DNA of 5,893 bases, taken from the NCBI GenBank assembly GCA_016777645.1, contig JADHRC010000099.1, positions 1 through 5,893 of the forward strand. The letters are read 5' to 3'. Source of the stretch: Alphaproteobacteria bacterium (lineage in GTDB: Bacteria > Pseudomonadota > Alphaproteobacteria > Puniceispirillales > Marisalimonadaceae). The stretch's first letter is position 1. Each line of letters opens with the position of its first letter. The notes beneath the pieces were generated by a model. It did not search any database and was not told the DNA's origin. It saw only the letters and a program-made list of their open reading frames with translations. Shown here in pieces: positions 1 to 5,549 of the stretch. The position numbers and the translations under genes are program-made.

Positions 1-293
1 AATTGGGAGCCCCAGGATCAATTGCAGCAATTTTAACTGCTGCCCCAGGTCCATCTGTCAAATTATGGGACGCTGTTATTGATCAAGATTGGGAAACTGC
101 AAAGGATCTTCATGAAAAACTAATGCCTTTATGGGATGCTATTGGTTTAGATAACATGCCATCTCTATGCAAGTACGCCCAAAAACTCCAAGGACTCGAG
201 AGTGGGCATGCAAGAAGACCAACAGCTCCAGCCACAGACGAACAGAAAGAAAAAGTGAAGGAAGCCCTAATTAATCTAAACCTTATAAAATAA
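1..293 (+). CDS. DapA/NanA-family lyase, C-terminal part only
   Basis: This is the 3' end of a gene that begins outside the window. The reading frame starts at base 3 and bases 1-2 belong to the preceding codon; the TTG at base 3 is an internal Leu, not a start. The visible 96 residues match the last third of the dihydrodipicolinate synthase / N-acetylneuraminate lyase family. They hold a Gly-rich strand-loop (GAPGSIAAI), then helices with the pattern W-(6)-DW-x2-A-x2-LH-x2-L-x-PL, and finally a K-x-A-x3-G ... RRP-x2-P segment common at DapA-family C-termini. Members are class I (Schiff-base) TIM-barrel aldolases or dehydratases acting on 2-keto acids; the catalytic Lys and Tyr lie upstream and cannot be checked. 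Because the next gene is a dioxygenase rather than a lysine-pathway gene, I infer a catabolic paralogue rather than true DapA. G+C is about 42%, well above its neighbours. Confidence 0.85.
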   Translation, partial: LGAPGSIAAILTAAPGPSVKLWDAVIDQDWETAKDLHEKLMPLWDAIGLDNMPSLCKYAQKLQGLESGHARRPTAPATDEQKEKVKEALINLNLIK

Positions 294-298
294 GATTA

Positions 299-304
299 AG
301 AGGA
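299..304 (+). promoter_or_regulatory. Ribosome binding site of the PhyH-family gene
   Basis: AGAGGA lies 5 bases before the ATG at 310. It is a good Shine-Dalgarno match within the 16-base gap after the lyase stop, and it supports both the chosen start and co-transcription with the lyase gene. Confidence 0.6.
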
Positions 305-309
305 TAAAC

Positions 310-1266
310 ATGAACCTTAATTATCCAAAGCCAACAAAATCAATAGAAGTTGCAAAAAACGACTTAAAAAAATGGGGTTATTGTTTGCTTGAAAATGCTA
401 TTCCCTTAGATCTCAATAATAGAGCAATGGCGAGATTAATAGAGCAAGCCGAAGCTGAAAAAAAACTTAATTTAGCTTATGAAGATGGAAGCGAAAAAAA
501 GAAATGGGGAGATTTCAATAAAAACGTTAATGATCCTGGTGTAAATCAAAGAGTATGGATGTTACCTAATAAAGGAAAAGTTTTTTTAGATATTTTAGCA
601 AAACATAATTATATAGAATGCGTAAAAGAAATTGTTGGTGATGAGTTTTTAGTGTCTAGTTTTGGGGCTAACATAGCTAAACCTGGAGGAGTAGCTATGG
701 ACCTGCATACTGATCAATGGTGGTTTCCAGATCCTGTTAATAGAAACGAAGATTTTTTACCTCCAGGATCTATTAAAAGGAATAAATTCAATATAAAAAT
801 CAACGAAAATATTAATAGCAATGATCTTATCTCAAGACCTGCAGTAACTAATGTCTTAATAATGCTGAATGGTATGAGTAAAGAAAATGGAGGAACTTTA
901 ATTGTACCTGGCTCTCACTTATTTGGACGTCACCCAGATAAAATTTTAGATAAAGATATTAAGGCTATTTCTGCAGAAGGCCCCCCTGGATGTGCCATCA
1001 TTACGGATGGAAGAGTATGGCATGGAACAGGTGCCAATATTACTACTGAAAATAGACTTGCTCTTTTAATAACTTTTTGTGGCCCACAGTTTAGGTCCCA
1101 AGAAAATTTTACCTTAGGTATTAGAAAAGATGTTTTTGCTGATTTAAATGATTATCAAAAAGAATTACTTGGATTTAAAGTTTGGAATGGATATGGACGG
1201 ATTGGCAATCCTACTGATACTTTTCTTGACCTAGAAAACAAGGAAATTGGCGAATTAAAAATATAA
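310..1266 (+). CDS. Phytanoyl-CoA dioxygenase (PhyH) family oxygenase
   Basis: The 318-residue protein is a non-haem Fe(II)/2-oxoglutarate oxygenase of the PhyH family, expected in the cytoplasm. Seen directly: the H-x-D iron ligands at H133 and D135 (DLHTDQWW), an NGG-(5)-PGSH segment ending at H203, the distal iron ligand H238 (RVWHGTG), and R249 (ENRLALL), placed to bind the 2-oxoglutarate carboxylate. All parts of the facial triad are present, so it should be active. The C-terminal G-F-x-V-x-N-G-Y-G-R segment (288-297) also fits family members. H-x-D to PGSH spans about 70 residues, somewhat long, because of a polar Asn/Lys-rich stretch at about 142-178. The family hydroxylates very diverse substrates (acyl-CoAs, ectoine, phosphonates, secondary metabolites), and nothing here identifies the substrate. 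The gene starts 16 bases after the DapA-family gene with a good ribosome site, so the two are probably co-transcribed. Confidence 0.9.
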   Translation: MNLNYPKPTKSIEVAKNDLKKWGYCLLENAIPLDLNNRAMARLIEQAEAEKKLNLAYEDGSEKKKWGDFNKNVNDPGVNQRVWMLPNKGKVFLDILAKHNYIECVKEIVGDEFLVSSFGANIAKPGGVAMDLHTDQWWFPDPVNRNEDFLPPGSIKRNKFNIKINENINSNDLISRPAVTNVLIMLNGMSKENGGTLIVPGSHLFGRHPDKILDKDIKAISAEGPPGCAIITDGRVWHGTGANITTENRLALLITFCGPQFRSQENFTLGIRKDVFADLNDYQKELLGFKVWNGYGRIGNPTDTFLDLENKEIGELKI

Positions 1267-1270
1267 ACTA

Positions 1271-1299
1271 TTGCCTAAATTTTGTTTAAAGATCATAAG
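1271..1299 (+). promoter_or_regulatory. Weak candidate promoter before the MFS gene
   Basis: TTGCCT (1271-1276) and CATAAG (1294-1299) are separated by 17 bases and each matches 4 of 6 sigma-70 consensus positions. They fall in the only sizeable gap (59 bases) between the dioxygenase and the transporter. Such matches are common by chance in AT-rich DNA, so this is only a candidate. Confidence 0.25.
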
Positions 1300-1300
1300 A

Positions 1301-1319
1301 CTAATTAATTATTAATTGG
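1301..1319 (+). promoter_or_regulatory. AT-rich palindrome, possible operator, before the MFS start
   Basis: CTAATTAAT and ATTAATTGG flank a central T. The inner six bases on each side are perfectly complementary; the outer three include one G-T pair. There is no loop large enough for a stable hairpin, so if the palindrome is functional it is more likely a site for a dimeric repressor. It covers the predicted transcription start and lies 6 bases before the ATG, where a regulator would block transcription. Chance symmetry in AT-rich sequence is a real alternative. Confidence 0.25.
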
Positions 1320-1325
1320 TAGCCT

Positions 1326-2555
1326 ATGAATTTTCTAATTGAAAACGCTAGATGGCTGTTAGCTACAGCTCTTTTATATTTTAGCTCCTGTTTTGGCCAA
1401 ACTTTTTTTATTTCATTATTTGCTGGTGAGATTAGACAAGCTTTTGATTTATCTCACGGAGATTGGGGAGCCATCTACTCAGGAGGAACACTAATCTCCG
1501 CTATTGCCATGTTAATTTTTGGTGGTTACGTTGATAAGTATAAAATTACACTCAACATAAAAGTTGTAATAATATGCTTAAGCCTACTTTGTTTAAGTAT
1601 GACATTCATTGAAACAGTTTGGCTTCTTCCATTGATAATTTTTGGATTAAGGTTTTTTGGTCAGGGAATGCTTATTCATATACCTGCTGTTGCCATTGGT
1701 AAATGGTATGGTAAAAATAAAGGTAAAGCCCTATCATTATCAATCATGGGATTTTCTATTGGAGAAGCTATTTTCCCAGTAATATTTGTAAGTTTATTTG
1801 CAATTATAGGCTGGAGAAATAGTTGGGTAATAGGGATGATAATTTTGTTAATCTTATTACCAATAATATTGAAATTATTATCCAATGAAAGAGTTCCCAA
1901 CAGTAAACAAGAGAATATTTCTAATCAATCAGGTATGCAAAAAAAACATTGGACCAGAAAAGAGGCTCTTAATCATTGGGTTTTCTGGGCAGTTATTATT
2001 CCATTTTTAATACCACCAATATTTTCCACTGCCTTCTTTTTTAACATGGTTCACCTAACCGAAATTAAAAAATGGTCTTTAATTTCGTTTACTGCTCTTT
2101 TCCCATTTTACACTTCAATGTCAATTTTAACTACTTTAAGTTCAGGATGGATCCTAGATAAATTTGGTGTTGAAAAAATTTTACCATTTTACTTATTGCC
2201 AATGTCATTAGGCTTGTTAATATTTTCTTATGGAGATACATACCTACACGCAATGATCGGACTTGCCTTTCTTGGCATGACCCAGGGATTAGCAATGACA
2301 ATTGGTGGGACTTTTTGGCCAACATACTATGGAACAAAAAATTTAGGCTCTGTTAGGTCTCTTTCAACATCAACAATGGTATTCGGAACATCATTAGGAC
2401 CAGCTTTTGTTGGATTACTATTAGATTTTGGGCATAATTATAACTATATTTTGCTGGGGATGTGTATTATGGCCATAATTTCAAGTATGTCTTTGGCCAT
2501 AACAATGATGCATGCACCTAAATTGTTATCTGAAAATCCTAAGAAAGGAGCTTAA
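1326..2555 (+). CDS. MFS transporter, monocarboxylate/oxalate-formate-like
   Basis: The 409-residue integral inner-membrane protein has the length and about 12 hydrophobic segments of the major facilitator superfamily. The halves are joined by a polar loop at about 187-215 (Asn/Lys/Gln-rich). Seen directly: a motif-A loop after TM2 (GGYVDKYKI, 66-74), an R-x2-G-Q-G motif-B-like segment in TM4 (109-114), W-Y-G-K-x2-G-K-A at the start of TM5 (127-135), and the C-half counterparts GWILDKFG (274-281) and W-P-x2-Y-G ... GP-x3-G-x3-D (331-367). The W-Y/F-(G/R) basic-G-x-A signature is typical of the monocarboxylate and oxalate/formate-like branches, so an organic acid is a plausible substrate, but the exact one is unknown. 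The ATG is placed just before TM1; the ribosome site is weak (GGTAG, close to the start). The next gene begins one base after the stop, so the two are likely translationally coupled. Confidence 0.88.
   Translation: MNFLIENARWLLATALLYFSSCFGQTFFISLFAGEIRQAFDLSHGDWGAIYSGGTLISAIAMLIFGGYVDKYKITLNIKVVIICLSLLCLSMTFIETVWLLPLIIFGLRFFGQGMLIHIPAVAIGKWYGKNKGKALSLSIMGFSIGEAIFPVIFVSLFAIIGWRNSWVIGMIILLILLPIILKLLSNERVPNSKQENISNQSGMQKKHWTRKEALNHWVFWAVIIPFLIPPIFSTAFFFNMVHLTEIKKWSLISFTALFPFYTSMSILTTLSSGWILDKFGVEKILPFYLLPMSLGLLIFSYGDTYLHAMIGLAFLGMTQGLAMTIGGTFWPTYYGTKNLGSVRSLSTSTMVFGTSLGPAFVGLLLDFGHNYNYILLGMCIMAIISSMSLAITMMHAPKLLSENPKKGA
2544..2550 (+). promoter_or_regulatory. Strong ribosome binding site setting the ytoQ start
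   Basis: AAAGGAG lies inside the last codons of the MFS gene, 6 bases before the ATG at 2557. It decides against the in-frame ATG 15 codons further upstream, which lies within the transporter gene. The family's usual N-terminus (YLxGEIHSNWREEI) also fits the start at 2557. Confidence 0.75.
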
Positions 2556-2556
2556 A

Positions 2557-3003
2557 ATGTTAAATGTTTACCTGTCAGGAGAGATTCACAGTAATTGGCG
2601 AGAAGAAATAATTAATCTATGTAAAAATGAACAATTAGATATATCTTTTTCTTCTCCAATCACAAATCATGAAGCCTCAGACAATTGTGGTGTTGAAATT
2701 TTAGGAGATGAAAATATTAATTTTTGGAAAGATCATAAAGGTGCAAACATCAATTCTATTCGGACAAGAAAATCTATTAAAGATTGTGATATTGTAGTAG
2801 TAAAATTTGGTGATAAATATAGACAGTGGAATGCTGCATTTGATGCTGGTTATGCTGCAGCCTTAAATAAATCAATAATAGTTATCCATAATGATGAACA
2901 TCAGCACGCCCTTAAAGAAGTAGACGCAGCTGCAGCTGCCGTGGCCAAAGATCAAAATCAAGTTGTAAGAATATTGAAATATATTCTTGAAGGGAAACTT
3001 TAA
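2557..3003 (+). CDS. ytoQ: YtoQ family protein
   Basis: The 148-residue cytoplasmic protein matches the YtoQ family (nucleoside 2-deoxyribosyltransferase-like fold) over its whole length. Seen directly: YLSGEIHSNWREEI at 5-18, a NHEASDNCG segment (37-45), a D-x-D-IVVVKFGDKY-x-QW strand-loop (76-91), and FDAGYAAAL near 95-103 followed by a hydrophobic strand (I106-I110). The Bacillus YtoQ sequence, as I remember it, has the same landmarks. The fold family makes or breaks N-glycosidic bonds of nucleosides or nucleotides, but YtoQ proteins have no established reaction that I know of. At the position where deoxyribosyltransferases usually carry the catalytic Glu before G-Y-A, this protein has Asp96. 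An Ala-rich helix (residues 124-130) lies near the C-terminus. The gene starts one base after the MFS stop, which implies coupled expression. Assignment to the family is secure; function is not. Confidence 0.9.
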   Translation: MLNVYLSGEIHSNWREEIINLCKNEQLDISFSSPITNHEASDNCGVEILGDENINFWKDHKGANINSIRTRKSIKDCDIVVVKFGDKYRQWNAAFDAGYAAALNKSIIVIHNDEHQHALKEVDAAAAAVAKDQNQVVRILKYILEGKL

Positions 3004-3016
3004 ACATAAATTTATC

Positions 3017-3022
3017 TATAAT
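3017..3022 (+). promoter_or_regulatory. Consensus -10 box upstream of trmL
   Basis: A perfect TATAAT sits in the 45-base gap between ytoQ and trmL, giving a predicted start near 3029 and a leader of about 20 bases containing the AAGAAGAA ribosome site. No convincing -35 hexamer lies 16-18 bases upstream, and TATAAT is frequent in AT-rich DNA. It may let trmL and the exporter be expressed independently of the upstream cluster. Confidence 0.35.
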
Positions 3023-3048
3023 TTTTTCTACTAAGAAGAACAGCTTAT

Positions 3049-3513
3049 ATGTTCAATATCATTTTATTTAATCCTGAAATACCTCCAAATACTGGAAATA
3101 TTCTAAGACTTGCAGCTAACACAAATTCAACTTTGCATCTCATAAAACCTCTAGGGTTTGATATGAACAATAACTCATTAAAAAGAGCAGGAATGGATTA
3201 TAAAAAAGATGCAGATTTTTTCATTCATGATGATCTTGATTCATGCCTGGATATTATTAAGATTAATGAAATTTATGCATTAACTAAATTTGCCAACAAA
3301 TCGTATTCAAATACTAAATTTAAAAAAAATGATTGTTTTCTTTTTGGAAGTGAAACAAGCGGATTACCTGATTTTGTGCTAAAAAAGATAAAAAAAGAAA
3401 ATAAACTTAGAATTCCGATGGTAAAAGGAAGTAGAAGTTTAAATTTGAGTAATTCAGTTGCAATAGTCATATATGAAGCATTACGTCAGAATTCATTCCA
3501 AAATCTATTATGA
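3049..3513 (+). CDS. trmL: tRNA (cytidine/uridine-34-2'-O)-methyltransferase TrmL
   Basis: The 154-residue protein is a SPOUT-class RNA methyltransferase of the TrmL/YibK type. It transfers methyl from S-adenosylmethionine to the ribose of wobble base 34 in certain tRNA-Leu species. All three SPOUT motifs are visible: NPEIPPNTGNILR (8-20) with the RNA-contacting Asn/Arg, FGSETSGLP (99-107), and RIPM ... SRSLNLSNSVAIVIYEA (121-144), which forms the trefoil knot and the cofactor pocket. It has no extra N-terminal RNA-binding domain, and its length is that of the minimal TrmL enzymes (about 150-160 residues), which act as dimers. RAGMDY at 47-52 also matches E. coli TrmL (RAGLDY). The ATG follows an AAGAAGAA purine tract by 8 bases. 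It is a housekeeping gene with no obvious functional link to the transporter genes on either side. Confidence 0.95.
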   Translation: MFNIILFNPEIPPNTGNILRLAANTNSTLHLIKPLGFDMNNNSLKRAGMDYKKDADFFIHDDLDSCLDIIKINEIYALTKFANKSYSNTKFKKNDCFLFGSETSGLPDFVLKKIKKENKLRIPMVKGSRSLNLSNSVAIVIYEALRQNSFQNLL

Positions 3514-3527
3514 GTTAGTTTTAATTT

Positions 3528-4160
3528 ATGGAAATTTATGATTGGTTAACAATTGTAATGGTATGTTTTATAGGTGCCATTTCACCAGGTCCAAGCTTAG
3601 TAATTATAATTTATATAACAAACAGTAGAAATTTAATTTCAGGTTTTTTAGCATCATTGGGTCACGGTGTTGGTATATTTATATATGCTCTAATTTCAAT
3701 ATATATATTAAGCATGATTATTAAATATTTGCCAATTAGTACTGCATTATTACAAATACTCGGTGGCCTCTTTTTAATTTATCTAAGTATACAATTAATT
3801 TACTTTACCCCCCTAAATGCCCAATCCAAAACCAATAGAATATTTACAAAATCAGGTATTCACAGTTTTTTTATTGGTCTTTTAACTTCTTTGATTAATC
3901 CTAAAATTCTAATATTTTTTTCATCTATTTTTAGTCAATTTATTGAAGGTAATTATAGTGATCAAACAAAATTAGGAATGGCTCTTCTTGCCGGAATAAT
4001 AGATGCGTTTTGGTATGTCCTTGTTTCTTATTCTATTAATACCCAAAAAATTCAAAATTATTTAAAATTAAGGCAAAGTATAATTTTTAAAATTTTGGGA
4101 ATTACGTTATTAATTTTCTCGTGTTACTTGATAATGAAATCTATTAAATATTTTTTATAA
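3528..4160 (+). CDS. LysE/RhtB family amino-acid exporter
   Basis: The 210-residue inner-membrane protein has the usual length of the LysE/RhtB translocator family, which exports amino acids such as lysine, threonine or homoserine by proton-driven exchange. Seen directly: the TM1 signature A-I-SPGPS (18-23), the following N-S-R ... G-F-x3-LGHG (32-47), and the TM4-start motif SLINPK (121-126). About six hydrophobic segments are present: roughly 6-28, 39-64, 70-94, 112-138, 148-170 and 185-208. The amino acid exported cannot be told from sequence. It begins 14 bases after the trmL stop with no recognisable Shine-Dalgarno sequence, so it probably relies on read-through transcription and ribosomes arriving from trmL. 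Codon use is very AT-rich (one counted line is 18% G+C), as is common for hydrophobic proteins in such genomes. Its end overlaps the convergent hemY end by 6 bases. Confidence 0.9.
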   Translation: MEIYDWLTIVMVCFIGAISPGPSLVIIIYITNSRNLISGFLASLGHGVGIFIYALISIYILSMIIKYLPISTALLQILGGLFLIYLSIQLIYFTPLNAQSKTNRIFTKSGIHSFFIGLLTSLINPKILIFFSSIFSQFIEGNYSDQTKLGMALLAGIIDAFWYVLVSYSINTQKIQNYLKLRQSIIFKILGITLLIFSCYLIMKSIKYFL

Positions 4161-5549
4161 ATTACCTAATAATTTATTTTCAATAACGCTATTTGAACTA
4201 GGTAAAAAAACTGAATCTAATTTTTTACTATCATTTCCCTTCATCCAATCAATAGTGCTAAGGCTTTTACAATTAGAACAATATAATTCCCATTTTAAGT
4301 TTTTATTGCCACAAGAAGAGCAAAAGTAATTAAATCCCTCAGTAGCATTCGCAGCTTTGCCCAAATATTCCTTAACTTTATCAGAATTATTTTTTGAATT
4401 TTCTATATCAGCTAATGCCTGAAAAGCTTTATTTGTAAGTTTTTCTTCTGGAATTTCAGATAGTATTTTTTCTGCTTCACCCCATATATTTTCTCTAATA
4501 GCAAAACAAGCAACCTCAATTTTTAGATCATTCTGAATTTCAGGCGAAGACTTCTTACCAAGGAGTTTAATTGATTTAGCAACCCTTAAACCTGGCGTAT
4601 TATCGTCCCATTTTTTTGCTAATGTATCTAACACATCTGGGTGTGAGGTTAATAAAAAAGTATTTTCCAATTGTTTAATTGAAGAAGATTTTGAACCAAT
4701 ACCAGTAATTGTTTGAGATAATTTTATAGAAGCCATTATATTGTCTGGTTTCTGTCTTAGGGCTTCTTTTAAATTATTTACTGCTAACCTTTTATTACCA
4801 TTATCAATATTTTCCAAAGCCAACAGATAGTTTAAGTTAGAAACAATCTTTCTATAAATTTCATTTGAAATAAAGTTAAAGTTCTTAAGTTTATTCAAAT
4901 AAGTCAGAGATGTTTTGATATCCCCTTTAAGAGTGTATGAATTGAACAAAACTTCTAAAATTTGTTTTGATTTGGGTTCAAATTTTAATGCTCTCTCTCC
5001 TTCTTCAATAATAATATTAGGATCACTATTATCTAAAATTGCCTGTTGCATTAAACCCAAATGACCCACAAAAGCCGTGGCACTTTCATTAGTAAGCTGC
5101 TGGAAGTATTTTTGAGCAAGTTCTTTCTTATCTCCATCATTTTTATTAATATTATTAATAATGTCTAAATGTCTGATTAATAATTTTCCAAGATTTTTAT
5201 CTTTCGTGTTTTTTGCTACTAGTGAAGCTTCCTTGGCTGCAGACACATTCTCTCCATGGCTTGCTAACAAAAAAGCTTTTATCAACTTTTGTTCTACTTT
5301 TCTGTTATTTTTATCTTCATATCTTCTCAGTGCAGATTTTGGAAGATTTAAAAAAGCCAACCAAATCCTATCAACAAAAATAAGAAAAAATGAAAATAAT
5401 AATAGTATTAATATAAACCTATCTGTAGGTATTTGAATGCCCCATCCCATCCAGTTTATATTAGTTTCACCCTCGCTGTTTGCAAAAAACTCAGATAAAA
5501 ACCAAATAATCGAAATAAGGATAAATAGCTTTAGAATTTTAAAAATCAA
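4155..5549 (-). CDS. hemY: HemY-type membrane-anchored TPR protein (Orf52-like)
   Basis: The 464-residue protein follows the alphaproteobacterial HemY plan. Two N-terminal membrane helices (about 3-22 and 44-66) flank a short periplasmic loop containing NWMGWGIQIPTDR (32-44). A long helical TPR-like region (about 85-400) includes pairs such as ALKFEPKSKQILEVL and ALRQKPDNIMASIKL. A C-terminal zinc-ribbon-like motif has C410-x2-C413 and C424-x2-C427, with W435 following. The TPR region and ribbon should be cytoplasmic. Despite its name, HemY of this type is not the protoporphyrinogen oxidase; its role is structural or regulatory, and it is linked to haem genes by position. In some alphaproteobacteria the gene next to mic60, called orf52, encodes this type of protein and is reported to cooperate with Mic60. 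The start is TTG, placed immediately after the upstream stop and 7 bases after GAGGG; the next in-frame Met (34) would remove the first helix. Confidence 0.85.
   Translation of the reverse strand: MIFKILKLFILISIIWFLSEFFANSEGETNINWMGWGIQIPTDRFILILLLFSFFLIFVDRIWLAFLNLPKSALRRYEDKNNRKVEQKLIKAFLLASHGENVSAAKEASLVAKNTKDKNLGKLLIRHLDIINNINKNDGDKKELAQKYFQQLTNESATAFVGHLGLMQQAILDNSDPNIIIEEGERALKFEPKSKQILEVLFNSYTLKGDIKTSLTYLNKLKNFNFISNEIYRKIVSNLNYLLALENIDNGNKRLAVNNLKEALRQKPDNIMASIKLSQTITGIGSKSSSIKQLENTFLLTSHPDVLDTLAKKWDDNTPGLRVAKSIKLLGKKSSPEIQNDLKIEVACFAIRENIWGEAEKILSEIPEEKLTNKAFQALADIENSKNNSDKVKEYLGKAANATEGFNYFCSSCGNKNLKWELYCSNCKSLSTIDWMKGNDSKKLDSVFLPSSNSVIENKLLGNL
4157..4180 (+). terminator. Weak AT-only hairpin, possible terminator for the trmL-exporter unit
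   Basis: ATAAATTA (4157-4164) and TAATTTAT (4170-4177) form a perfect 8-pair stem around a CCTAA loop, and T residues run through 4180. The stem contains only A-T pairs and would be marginally stable. It starts in the exporter stop codon and lies within the 3' end of hemY on the other strand. On the minus strand the hairpin is followed by an A-tract, so it would not end hemY transcription. Confidence 0.25.

Noticed and set aside
1938..1950. Poly-A runs (for example in the MFS linker and in trmL near 3320) as possible slippage or programmed frameshift sites
   Set aside because: The frames continue intact through them and no overlapping alternative product is apparent. Such runs are ordinary Lys codons in AT-rich genomes.
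1676..2337. Two minus-strand open frames inside the MFS gene (1676-1900 and 2131-2337)
   Set aside because: They are shadows of a strongly supported transporter gene, with no ribosome sites or recognisable domains.
2512..2556. Extended start for ytoQ, 15 codons upstream
   Set aside because: It would overlap the MFS gene. The strong AAAGGAG site and the family N-terminus both fit the ATG at 2557.
2926..2939. Perfect 14-base palindrome GCAGCTGCAGCTGC, a GC-rich island in ytoQ
   Set aside because: It encodes the Ala-rich helix and arises simply from alternating GCA/GCT alanine codons. It lies well inside a confident coding region.
3006..3015. ATAAATTTAT palindrome after ytoQ
   Set aside because: It is a ten-base AT-only symmetry of a kind expected by chance in this DNA; there is no stable hairpin or T-tract at terminator spacing.
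3273..3470. Minus-strand open frame within trmL
   Set aside because: It is antisense to the conserved SPOUT motifs of trmL and has no independent support.
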